Shown here piece after piece: positions 7,588 to 13,966 of a DNA stretch of 14,680 nt. Location: positions 1 through 14,680 of the forward strand of contig JAFWRV010000466.1 in assembly GCA_017519685.1 (NCBI GenBank). The letters are read 5' to 3'. Origin of the DNA: Clostridia bacterium (GTDB lineage: Bacteria > Bacillota > Clostridia > Oscillospirales > Acutalibacteraceae). The notes below the pieces were generated by a model that worked only from the letters and a program-made list of their open reading frames with translations, searched no databases and was not told the origin of the DNA. Made by a program: the position numbers and the translations under genes. Every line of letters starts with the position of its first letter. Within the stretch, counting starts at the first letter, position 1.

Positions 7588-7606
7588 GATTGAAATCATT
7601 TCAATC
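7588..7606. promoter_or_regulatory. Perfect 19-bp palindrome, possible operator
   Basis: GATTGAAAT-C-ATTTCAATC is a perfect inverted repeat. It lies about 30-47 bases downstream of the start point expected from the leftward extended -10 at 7642-7650, where a bound repressor could block transcription. A second small dyad, GATACG/CGTATC at 7612-7630, sits between them. The binding protein is unknown. The 7549-7855 gap otherwise holds only the two promoters listed. Confidence 0.45.
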
Positions 7607-7641
7607 GGTTCGATACGTTGTCACCGTATCCCGGTTAAAAC

Positions 7642-7650
7642 ATTATACCA
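7642..7650 (-). promoter_or_regulatory. Leftward extended -10 promoter for the remnant and luxS
   Basis: On the minus strand TGGTATAAT is a perfect extended -10 element. The -35 region (TTTATT at 7665-7670) is poor, as is usual for extended -10 promoters. It would drive the hydrolase remnant and luxS. Confidence 0.5.
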
Positions 7651-7771
7651 TTTCAAAACAAAAAAATAAAGTATATTAAGCAGGATTTCCGTAACGAAGT
7701 GTAAAAGAGAAAAAATATTTTGAAAATCCGTTTTTCTGTTGATTATTTCGCGCCGATATCATACAATTAAT

Positions 7772-7801
7772 TTGATAAGTTATTGAATCCTGTGATATAA
7801 T
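7772..7801 (+). promoter_or_regulatory. Promoter of the GH43-like gene
   Basis: TTGATA (7772-7777), an 18-bp spacer and TATAAT (7796-7801), with TG in the extended -10 position (7793-7794). This is a strong sigma-A promoter about 45 bases before the ribosome binding site. It diverges from the luxS-side promoter. Confidence 0.8.
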
Positions 7802-7855
7802 AAAACACAGCGTATATCCGTTTATTCTGAATCGGTGATTTATACGGAGGTAACA

Positions 7856-9127
7856 ATGAATAAAATCATATCAAAGAAAAACCCCATAATACCCGGAATG
7901 GGAGTCTGCGACCCTCATATACATATTTTTAACGGGAAGATGTTTCTGTACGCGTCTCATGACGCGATACCGGATTCGGATTGTTTTTGTATGCACGACT
8001 GGCAAATCTGGTCATCTGCCGACGCTGTGGAATGGACGCTTGAATCGGTTGTTCATCCCGAAGATTTCTTTATGGGTCCTTCCGACTGCTGCTGGGCGGT
8101 TGATGCCGCGGAAAGAAACGGTAAATATTACTATTATTTTTCAGACGGCAGTCACAGAATCGGCGCGGCTGTTTCCGACAAACCGGGCGGACCTTTCAAA
8201 GACGCGCTCGGTAAACCTTTGCTTGACGGTACGGTTACGGGAACGAGAGAATATGACCCCGCTGTTTTTAAAGATGACGACGGGGAGTATTATCTGGTCT
8301 TCGGCGGTCCCGAATGGTGCTACGGCGAGGGTTGCGGCTATTATATCGCGCGGCTCAATGAAGATATGATTTCTTTTGCCGAAACTCCGAGAAAAATCGA
8401 GCTTGACCACTGCGGAGACGATAAGGCATCGCTGAATAAATTCAACGGAAAATACTATCTCAGCTACGGCGGGTTTTATGCGGTTGCCGAAAGTGTTTAC
8501 GGCCCTTATCATTTTGTCGGGCACACGGCTTCCACTATCGACCACAGCAGTTTCTGCGAATGGAACGGCCAGCTGTTCCAGGCAATCACCGTAAACGAAC
8601 AAACCGAGAGATACCGCTCAAGCGGTCTGTGTTATGTGCATGTCAAAGAAAACGGAGAGCTTGTTACCGATCCTCTTATTGTTGAATACGGAGTAGGTCA
8701 ATATGACTCGGACTGGAACAGGATTGAAGCCGAGTGGTATATGACGGGGAAAAATGTCAGAAAAGTTGAAAACAAATGTCTTTTCGGGTTCTGCGTTTCC
8801 TGCACGGAAAACGCTTCTCTGACATATCCGCGGATTCGCAACCTTAAGGATAAAACAGGTTTTTCTCTTGATTATTACTGCTTCGGCGGCAAAGGGACAA
8901 TTGAGGTGAGAGCCGGAGGCGAAAACGGCCGTCTGCTCGGGACGATAACGGAGGAAAATCCGACGGATAAATTTGAATATTACTGCCGCCGCAGCGGCTT
9001 TTTCAGATTTGATACCAAACTCGATGATGTTTCCGATTTGTGCCTGATTCTCAAACCGGAAAAAGGAACGGAGCTTCTTATTGACAGTTTCCACTTTATG
9101 ACCGAACCGTATAATAATCAAATCTGA
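7856..9127 (+). CDS. GH43-like glycosidase with C-terminal CBM6-like domain
   Basis: A 423-residue protein with no signal peptide. Residues about 8-285 match the five-bladed propeller pattern of GH43 (beta-xylosidase / alpha-L-arabinofuranosidase). The catalytic base Asp is D19 in CDPHIHIF and the pKa-modulating Asp is D134 in YDPAVFKDDDG. The strand that normally carries the general-acid Glu (usual pattern E-A-S-x-x-x-K-x-N-G-K-Y-Y) reads DKASLNKFNGKYY here, so Lys190 appears in place of the Glu. Activity may therefore be altered or lost, or another residue may serve. Residues about 287-423, starting NRIEAEWY, look like a CBM6-type carbohydrate-binding domain. ATG 7856 is chosen because GGAGG (7846-7850) lies five bases before it; an in-frame GTG at 7835 lacks such a site. 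It is transcribed alone, and the shared terminator is at 9210-9238. Confidence 0.8.
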   Translation: MNKIISKKNPIIPGMGVCDPHIHIFNGKMFLYASHDAIPDSDCFCMHDWQIWSSADAVEWTLESVVHPEDFFMGPSDCCWAVDAAERNGKYYYYFSDGSHRIGAAVSDKPGGPFKDALGKPLLDGTVTGTREYDPAVFKDDDGEYYLVFGGPEWCYGEGCGYYIARLNEDMISFAETPRKIELDHCGDDKASLNKFNGKYYLSYGGFYAVAESVYGPYHFVGHTASTIDHSSFCEWNGQLFQAITVNEQTERYRSSGLCYVHVKENGELVTDPLIVEYGVGQYDSDWNRIEAEWYMTGKNVRKVENKCLFGFCVSCTENASLTYPRIRNLKDKTGFSLDYYCFGGKGTIEVRAGGENGRLLGTITEENPTDKFEYYCRRSGFFRFDTKLDDVSDLCLILKPEKGTELLIDSFHFMTEPYNNQI

Positions 9128-9209
9128 TATCTCTGCCGCTTCTTAAATAAGGCATACATAATCGTGAACAATTATTGACAAACAGCTACGGCGCGCTGCC
9201 GTAAAGCAA

Positions 9210-9238
9210 GAAAGCCCTTGATAAAATCAAGGGCTTTC
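9210..9238. terminator. Bidirectional terminator between convergent genes
   Basis: A perfect 13-bp stem, GAAAGCCCTTGAT (9210-9222) / ATCAAGGGCTTTC (9226-9238), has a 3-nt loop. It lies six bases past the stop of the leftward 9245-9889 gene and 82 bases past the GH43-like gene. A smaller stem, TACGGC/GCCGTA, sits at 9187-9203. Confidence 0.75.
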
Positions 9239-9244
9239 GATGTA

Positions 9245-9889
9245 TCAATTATCTTTTATCGTGACCGGAAGACAGCCTGCCCACAGAGACGCATCATCCT
9301 CCGGATTTTTATAAAGGACTGTATAATTTCCCGTGGGTTCACCGGTTTCTTCATCATATTCCGCCTCTGCGTAAAGCCAGTCCGCAGAGAATTCTTTATA
9401 CATTTCATTTCTGTGAAACATAACATAAAATGCGCCTGTTAAAATCTCGCCGAATGATAACATTCCCTGAAACGGAGCCACAAGAGCCACGCCCGTGGCA
9501 AGCGCGCCTATAAACGGAACAAGTATAAACAGGGGTATCGTTAAAGGAAGAAACAAAAATGAGAGAGATTCAAGACCCTGAAGACCGACCGCCGCGAGCA
9601 GTTTCGGTGTGGTAAGTTCTTCAAAATATTCTTCGCGGTATTTTTCAAACTCTTCCTGTGTGATGTAATAATACTCCTGTTCTTCTGCTTCGGGTTCCGG
9701 CGGATCCTGTGTTTCGTCCTCATCTGCGGTCGGGTCCTGTGCTTCGTCCTCGGCTACGGTTTCGTCTTCGGTTTCTGCTTCGTCCGATATACCGGCTTCC
9801 GGTGTTACGGTTTCTTCCTCGGCGTAAGCCGGGACAAAGACGGTGATAAGCTTCACCGCGGCGAGTATAAACGCGATTATTCTTTTCAT
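9245..9889 (-). CDS. Exported protein with acidic linker and hydrophobic core, function unknown
   Basis: 214 residues. A signal peptide is clear: basic MKR, a hydrophobic core, and AYA before EE, so cleavage is expected near residue 23. Residues 24-72 are almost all Asp, Glu, Thr and Pro, with imperfect repeats such as EDEAQDPTADEDETQDP. An amphipathic EYYY..FEKYREEYFEEL stretch follows (72-92), then about 50 hydrophobic residues (95-146), enough for one or two membrane segments, then a polar tail. I recognise no family. The layout suggests a protein anchored in the membrane with an extracellular acidic stalk. The ATG at 9889 has a GGGGA-type ribosome site about six bases away. It is transcribed alone, leftward. 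Confidence 0.7.
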   Translation of the reverse strand: MKRIIAFILAAVKLITVFVPAYAEEETVTPEAGISDEAETEDETVAEDEAQDPTADEDETQDPPEPEAEEQEYYYITQEEFEKYREEYFEELTTPKLLAAVGLQGLESLSFLFLPLTIPLFILVPFIGALATGVALVAPFQGMLSFGEILTGAFYVMFHRNEMYKEFSADWLYAEAEYDEETGEPTGNYTVLYKNPEDDASLWAGCLPVTIKDN

Positions 9890-9966
9890 AATTGTTCCCC
9901 ATTTCTGTTATTTACTATCAGTATAAAAAAACAGAGAAATTGTTGCAATCCGTCGGCTGAAAGTTT

Positions 9967-10016
9967 TTACGGGTTTAACGGAGTATAAACCCGTAATATG
10001 GGATTCTTCGAATCCC
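9967..10016. repeat. Two hairpins beyond the degenerate tRNA-tail copy
   Basis: An 11-bp stem, TTACGGGTTTA (9967-9977) / TAAACCCGTAA (9986-9996), is followed by GGGATTC/GAATCCC (10000-10016) with a 3-nt TTC loop. The segment CGTAATATGGGATTC at 9992-10006 is repeated exactly at 10147-10161. No coding potential is visible. Confidence 0.65.
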
Positions 10017-10035
10017 TTTAAAGTGTAAAAAAAAT

Positions 10036-10064
10036 CAGGCATCCTCATGGATACCTGTTTTTTT
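10036..10064 (-). terminator. Terminator of the degenerate tRNA-tail copy
   Basis: A 9-bp stem, CAGGCATCC (10036-10044) / GGATACCTG (10049-10057), has one C-A mismatch. It has a long A-run before it on the plus strand, which is a U-run leftward, and T7 after it. It has the same placement relative to the tRNA tail as the terminator at 10202-10230. Confidence 0.65.
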
Positions 10065-10076
10065 GGCTGGGGAATA
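10060..10076 (-). repeat. Relic of the tRNA-Gln 3' end
   Basis: TTTTTGGCTGGGGAATA is identical to positions 10230-10246, which cover the discriminator, CCA and acceptor 3' strand of tRNA-Gln plus the adjoining U-run. The match stops there and no cloverleaf can be formed, so this is a remnant of a duplicated tRNA or an attachment-like direct repeat, not a functional tRNA. Confidence 0.75.
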
Positions 10077-10085
10077 AGAACCTCT

Positions 10086-10122
10086 CAAATTTCTTTCCAA
10101 ATCATAGATTTGGTGAAATTTG
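10086..10122. repeat. Long AT-rich nested hairpin
   Basis: The outer stem CAAATTTC (10086-10093) / GAAATTTG (10115-10122) and the inner stem CCAAATC (10097-10103) / GATTTGG (10107-10113) share a 3-nt ATA loop, giving 15 base pairs with a small internal loop. It sits between the tRNA relic and the terminator of the intact tRNA-Gln. Confidence 0.65.
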
Positions 10123-10146
10123 GAGAACCTTGTTACTCGCTTCGCT

Positions 10147-10175
10147 CGTAATATGGGATTCAGTCGCTTCGCGAC
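10147..10175. repeat. Second copy of a 15-bp repeat, with a GTCGC hairpin
   Basis: CGTAATATGGGATTC at 10147-10161 repeats 9992-10006 exactly. It is followed by a perfect GTCGC/GCGAC hairpin (10163-10175) with a TTC loop. It is part of the duplicated tRNA-tail module. Confidence 0.65.
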
Positions 10176-10197
10176 AGAACACCTCTTACATCAAGTG

Positions 10198-10234
10198 AAA
10201 AATACACCCACCGATTTACGGTGGGTGTATTTTT
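10198..10234 (-). terminator. Terminator of tRNA-Gln
   Basis: A perfect 12-bp stem, ATACACCCACCG (10202-10213) / CGGTGGGTGTAT (10219-10230). Read leftward it is followed by TTTTTCACTT. It starts directly after the tRNA CCA end. Confidence 0.88.
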
Positions 10235-10307
10235 GGCTGGGGAATAGGGATTCGAACCCCAACAGGCAGAGTCAGAGTCTGCAGTGCTACCGTTACACTA
10301 TTCCCCA
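10234..10307 (-). tRNA. tRNA-Gln(CTG)
   Basis: The minus strand gives a 74-nt cloverleaf with encoded CCA (10234-10236). The acceptor is TGGGGAA / TTCCCCA with the weak U1-A72 pair typical of tRNA-Gln. The D arm is GTG..CAC. The anticodon stem GCAGA / TCTGC carries loop CTCTGAC, giving anticodon CTG, which reads CAG. The T arm is GGGGTTCGAATCCC. The anticodon is not CTA, so this tRNA does not explain read-through of the amber codon at 6057. Confidence 0.97.
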
Positions 10308-10320
10308 ACAGACAATGAAT

Positions 10321-10348
10321 ATTATACACATTATTATCGTTTTGTCAA
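10321..10348 (-). promoter_or_regulatory. Consensus promoter of tRNA-Gln
   Basis: On the minus strand, TTGACA (10343-10348), a 16-bp spacer and TATAAT (10321-10326) match the consensus exactly, with TGTG before the -10. The start is a few bases before the tRNA 5' end. Confidence 0.9.
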
Positions 10349-10410
10349 TAAGAAAAACTAAAAAATCATTATAAAAATTATAAGACAGGTTTGTCCGGTG
10401 CGCGGATAAC

Positions 10411-10449
10411 AAAACGGCTCCCGGGAACATCAAAGAACCCGGGAGCCGT
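10411..10449 (-). terminator. Terminator of the lipoprotein gene
   Basis: A perfect 12-bp GC-rich stem, ACGGCTCCCGGG (10414-10425) / CCCGGGAGCCGT (10438-10449), is followed leftward by TTTTGTTATC. It lies about 43 bases past the stop codon. Confidence 0.88.
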
Positions 10450-10492
10450 GAAAGTGTTTATTTATCTGTGTGATTATTACGGATTAAAACGG

Positions 10493-11326
10493 TTACGCTT
10501 CAAATACGCAGAGCTTGCAGTCGTCTTCCGACGCGCCGTCCCAGAGGAGTTTGCCGTCCTTAAGGGTGAAATATCCTGTGCCGTCTTCGTAAACTTCTTC
10601 GGAAGTTGAGTTGCCGGATTCATCTGTTGTGATGTTTGTTTTCTCACAATCCGTGTAGGTGAGCTTGTCGCCGTCTTTCTTGCATTCCATGGTCCATCTG
10701 GTATATTCGAATGCGGATGAGGACCAGCTGACGGTGATTTCAACTTCGTCGCCTTCATCAATTACGAAAGCGTGCGCTCTCTGTGAGTAAGAATCGTTGT
10801 AGTTGCCTGTGATACCCTGAACATAGTTTATTTCAAGGCGTTCATCGTCTGCCTTTGAAGCTGTGAAAGCGTTTTCGCTGCATTCAACATACATAATCTG
10901 TCCGCGCTTGACATCGAGAATGCCGTTGCCGGTGAGGTCGGGAGTTTTTGCCTGGCTCAGATATCTTGCGCCGTCGTTGAATTTTTCGTCGAGAAGATAG
11001 ATTTTCCAGGTGATGTCATCGTCGCTTGAGATAAACTGATATGTTGCGTCGTCGTCAACTGTGTAAGCCGTAACGCCTGCGTTGTCAAATCCGTCTGCCA
11101 CGGTTACAGTGAAAGGCTCGTTGTTTACGAGGAGCAGGGGGAATTCAAAGCTTGCCGCCGAGGGGGATGCGACATCGGATGATGTGGCTGCAGCGGGAGT
11201 TGCGATGTCGGACTCTGTTGCCGCCGAGGGTGTGGTGGGTGTTGTTTCCGTTGCTTTTTCAGCTCCGCAGGCAACAAGACAGGTGATTACTGCGAGAGCC
11301 GCGATAATTGCGATTATTTTTTTCAT
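10493..11326 (-). CDS. Predicted lipoprotein with Ser/Thr/Ala-rich linker, function unknown
   Basis: 277 residues. A type II signal peptide is clear: MKKIIAI, a hydrophobic core and lipobox LVAC, so Cys20 should be lipidated and the protein held on the outer face of the membrane. Residues about 23-58 are a low-complexity linker of repeating Ala, Thr, Ser, Pro and Asp (such as ATPAAATSSDVASPSAAS). The rest (about 60-277) is acidic and looks beta-rich, with many Asp/Glu and aromatic residues. I cannot assign it to a family; a substrate-binding or surface-sensing role is only a guess. AAAGGA at 11336-11341 lies nine bases before the ATG. It is a single gene with its own terminator. No clear promoter is visible in 11342-11450. 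Confidence 0.8.
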   Translation of the reverse strand: MKKIIAIIAALAVITCLVACGAEKATETTPTTPSAATESDIATPAAATSSDVASPSAASFEFPLLLVNNEPFTVTVADGFDNAGVTAYTVDDDATYQFISSDDDITWKIYLLDEKFNDGARYLSQAKTPDLTGNGILDVKRGQIMYVECSENAFTASKADDERLEINYVQGITGNYNDSYSQRAHAFVIDEGDEVEITVSWSSSAFEYTRWTMECKKDGDKLTYTDCEKTNITTDESGNSTSEEVYEDGTGYFTLKDGKLLWDGASEDDCKLCVFEA

Positions 11327-11546
11327 TTATTCTCATCCTTTCATTTTGGGCACCTGAAATTAATGACACTATCTTACCGGTGCCTGAATACAAATGTATT
11401 TTAACACTGAAATATTGCAGATTATGTAAATGTAATGTAAACTTTTTATATCGCGGATTGTTTGCCTTTTTAAATCATTTTTAAAAATGCCGTGTAAAAT
11501 TACAATATATTTATATACTTTTACAATCGTATTTTGTTTCGGGATG

Positions 11547-11555
11547 TGTTACAAT
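11547..11555 (+). promoter_or_regulatory. Possible extended -10 promoter for the 11581 gene
   Basis: TGTTACAAT is an extended -10 element (TG-n-TACAAT) 26 bases before the ATG. No good -35 is seen at 16-18 bp. The 11327-11580 gap also holds a GGCACC/GGTGCC inverted repeat (about 11349-11386) and otherwise nothing I can name. Confidence 0.35.
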
Positions 11556-11580
11556 AATCAAAACGGACGGAGGCGAAAGA

Positions 11581-12678
11581 ATGAAAATGTATGTTGAATG
11601 GTTACTGCTTTTTCTTGCATCGGAAGCCGTAATAAGCGTAATACAGTTTCTGCTGAGAAAAAGAAGCATAAAAACACCTGTCAGAATAGCGATAATAGTT
11701 ATAAAAGCGCTGGCGGCGATTGCGTTTGCCGTAATTGTTTTGGCGGGGCCTGTTGTTCTGCGTCCGGTTCAGCCCATAATGACGGCGCTTTACGCCGCGC
11801 TGTTTTCCGATGCCTGCGCGGATTTGATATACACCCTGTGGTGTATGATTTCAAAATCGGAGCGGAAATTTCCTGTTTCAAAGATTCTCGGAATCACGGC
11901 GGGAATTCTGTTTTTCATTTACGGAACGGTAAATATGCAGATTGTGAAGCCGAATTATCATACTTATTCCTCCGCAAAGCTGACTCAGGAGCACAAGATA
12001 ATTTTCGCCGCGGATATTCATGTCGGCAGCGCCCAGAGCTTTTCCGTTCTTGAAAAAGAAATCAGGGATATGGCGGCGGAAAAACCTGAGTGCATAATCC
12101 TCGGCGGAGACATAACCGATGATTACACTGAAAAAGATGAAATGGAAAATACTTTCCGCGCCTTCGGTGAGCTTGATATCCCTGTCTATTATCTTTACGG
12201 AAATCATGACCGTCAGAGACTCGCGGAATACGCAAACGGTGTTCAGTTTACTCCCGAAGAACTTGAAAAAGCAATGGAGCAAAACGGTATCATAATACTT
12301 AAAGATGAATACGCTCATTTGTCCGATGACCTGCTCCTGCTCGGCAGGGAGGATATAAGTGAAGACGGCTTGAGAGCAGCGGCATCGGAGCTTAAAAATC
12401 CCTCGCCGGAGAAATATCTGATAGTCGCGGATCATCAGCCGTTTGAGTTCAAAGATAATCTTGTTACCGGAGCGGATCTCCAGCTTTCCGGTCATACCCA
12501 CGCGGGTCAGCTGTTTCCTTTGCGGGCGTTCTATTCGCTCATAGGTTACGCCTACGGTGATTTTTATGAGGGCGACTCGGTAATGAATGTCAGCGCGGGA
12601 GCGTGCGGCTGGCGGGTTCCGTTCCGTACCGAAGTCCATTGTTATTATGAGGTCATTACACTGACTCCTCAAAAATAA
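11581..12678 (+). CDS. Membrane-anchored metallophosphoesterase (YkuE/YaeI-like)
   Basis: 365 residues. The N-terminal 120 residues contain four hydrophobic segments (about 5-25, 37-58, 66-90 and 101-120), then a calcineurin-like phosphoesterase domain. Metal ligands are visible: D145-x-H147 (AADIHVG), D177 (GGDITDD), N208-H209 (GNHD), H285 (ADHQPFEF) and H305-x-H307 (SGHTHAGQ). The SGHTHxGQ ending and GACGWRVPFR near the C-terminus fit the YkuE/YaeI-type group, whose known members act on lipid-linked phosphates such as UDP-diacylglucosamine-like or related substrates. The true substrate here is unknown. GGAGG at 11569-11573 precedes the ATG by seven bases. It is unlike the 458 gene in its membrane region and motif spacing, so the two are not recent copies. 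Confidence 0.9.
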   Translation: MKMYVEWLLLFLASEAVISVIQFLLRKRSIKTPVRIAIIVIKALAAIAFAVIVLAGPVVLRPVQPIMTALYAALFSDACADLIYTLWCMISKSERKFPVSKILGITAGILFFIYGTVNMQIVKPNYHTYSSAKLTQEHKIIFAADIHVGSAQSFSVLEKEIRDMAAEKPECIILGGDITDDYTEKDEMENTFRAFGELDIPVYYLYGNHDRQRLAEYANGVQFTPEELEKAMEQNGIIILKDEYAHLSDDLLLLGREDISEDGLRAAASELKNPSPEKYLIVADHQPFEFKDNLVTGADLQLSGHTHAGQLFPLRAFYSLIGYAYGDFYEGDSVMNVSAGACGWRVPFRTEVHCYYEVITLTPQK

Positions 12679-12754
12679 ATTTAACGGCTCTTCTTTGCGG
12701 ATATTTGAAGCATGCCGCTTCACAGCCGGTTTCTTTAAAAAAATTCATTAAAAT

Positions 12755-12789
12755 ACCCCGGACCTGTCAAATCGGAACAGGTCCGGGGT
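12755..12789. terminator. Bidirectional terminator between convergent genes
   Basis: A 13-bp perfect stem, ACCCCGGACCTGT (12755-12767) / ACAGGTCCGGGGT (12777-12789). On the plus strand it is followed by TGAAATTTTTT, and leftward by ATTTTAATGAATTTTTTT. It can end both the 11581 gene and the flavoprotein operon. Confidence 0.82.
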
Positions 12790-12837
12790 TGAAATTTTTT
12801 GGTTTAAATCGGCAAATTATGTTATTTGTATCTGCCG

Positions 12838-13314
12838 TCAAATCTTTGCGATGAATTCCTCTATCAGTTTTTCATTTTCTTCGGACGGCCTTGATTTCGG
12901 GTCGGTAAGACTCAGCGAAGCGGCAAGCGAGCCTGCCTTTGCTGCGCTTTTGAGCCCTTCAATGCATTTTTCTGTGTTTCCGCCGCTGCTGCAGGCGATA
13001 ACAGAGATTATTTTTCCCGCAAGGTTATTGTCGTTGAGAAAAGTCCTGAGCGGGGGAGCGAATGTTCCCGCCCAAACGGGAGAACACAAAACGATTTTGT
13101 CATACTCCGCCGCATCGAAAGAATACGGCTGAAGTTCGGGTTTTTCTTTCATCGTGGCGGATTTTCCGCCCCACAGGAATTTTTTGAAACCTTTGTCGGG
13201 ATACGCTTTCACCGGCACAAGCGGAATAATATCCGCGCCTGTTGCTTTTGCAACCTTTTCTGCGGCAAATTTCGTGTTTCCTTCAAGCGAATAATAGATA
13301 ACCGCTGTTTTCAT
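12838..13314 (-). CDS. Flavodoxin-family protein
   Basis: 158 residues of a flavodoxin-like fold. The phosphate-binding loop for FMN is S9-L-E-G-N-T14 after a MKTAVIYY strand. SPVWAGTFAPPLRTFL (78-93) is the usual second FMN-contact loop and helix. It is likely a soluble electron carrier or small FMN reductase. GGAGGG lies about seven bases before the ATG. It sits 46 bases after the 13361-13873 gene on the same strand, so the two are probably one operon. The partner enzyme cannot be told from sequence. Confidence 0.85.
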   Translation of the reverse strand: MKTAVIYYSLEGNTKFAAEKVAKATGADIIPLVPVKAYPDKGFKKFLWGGKSATMKEKPELQPYSFDAAEYDKIVLCSPVWAGTFAPPLRTFLNDNNLAGKIISVIACSSGGNTEKCIEGLKSAAKAGSLAASLSLTDPKSRPSEENEKLIEEFIAKI

Positions 13315-13360
13315 TCAGTACCCTCCGTTTTGAAAAAGATACGGTGTATTCGGAAAACTA

Positions 13361-13873
13361 TTACAGTCCCTTTGCAAAATTGCGGATTTCCGCAAGCTTT
13401 TCCTCGGATTTGTTTTCTTCTCCTGCAAGGCAGAATACGCCCTTATCCTCAAGACCGATATATCCGATCATCGTTTTGTATGACTCAATCGTCGCATTGC
13501 CTGTACCGGGAGAGCCGGAACTGATGAGCATCGCGGCTTTCTTCGCCTTTGCGGGTTTGCCGATACAATAGACACGCTGAATCGCTGCGGCAAGCTGAGC
13601 AGTCATATTGAAATAATAGATGGGTGTTGCGTACACAATCATATCGCTCTCGAGATATGCGGGCATAATCTTTTCCAGATCATCCTTCTGGACGCATTTG
13701 CCTTCTCCCTTGGTATGGCAGTATTCGCATCCGAGGCATCCGGCTATTTTCATTTTACCGACGTGTAAAATCTCGACTTCGTGGCCTGCCTCTTTTGCGC
13801 CCTGAGCAAAAGCGTCAACCATGGCCGCGGTGTTTTCTTTTCTCGGGCTTCCGTTAAGAATTGCTATTTTCAT
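13361..13873 (-). CDS. NADPH-dependent FMN reductase-like flavoprotein with Cys motif
   Basis: 170 residues. The N-terminus MKIAILNGSPRKENT has the GSPRKxxT phosphate loop of the NADPH-dependent FMN reductase / iron-sulfur flavoprotein group, and TPIYYFNM (83-90) is the usual flavin-contact loop. Between them is GCLGCEYCHTKGEGKC, with C46, C49, C52 and C60. This compact CxxCxxC...C arrangement is typical of iron-sulfur flavoproteins and multimeric flavodoxin-like reductases of anaerobes and may hold a 4Fe-4S cluster. It probably reduces a low-molecular acceptor or passes electrons. AAGGAGG lies six bases before the ATG. It is first in the operon with the flavodoxin. Confidence 0.87.
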   Translation of the reverse strand: MKIAILNGSPRKENTAAMVDAFAQGAKEAGHEVEILHVGKMKIAGCLGCEYCHTKGEGKCVQKDDLEKIMPAYLESDMIVYATPIYYFNMTAQLAAAIQRVYCIGKPAKAKKAAMLISSGSPGTGNATIESYKTMIGYIGLEDKGVFCLAGEENKSEEKLAEIRNFAKGL

Positions 13874-13966
13874 AATTGCCTCCTTGGCTTTATGTGTAAT
13901 GAATTTTTTCTTTATTTTTTTCAGCGGGGATATTTCTTTATGCCGCGCTTTAAAGATCTATTACGC

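Noticed and set aside
10120..10374. An 84-codon plus-strand open frame across the tRNA-Gln locus.
   Set aside because: It runs through the terminator hairpin, the tRNA and its promoter, and has no protein-like features.
11342..11450. A riboswitch in the leader of the lipoprotein gene, suggested by GGCACC/GGTGCC.
   Set aside because: Only six pairs span about 38 bases. There is no recognisable aptamer core and no paired terminator.
458..12678. The two metallophosphoesterases as a recent duplication.
   Set aside because: Their N-terminal regions, motif spacing and C-termini differ; they belong to different groups of the superfamily.
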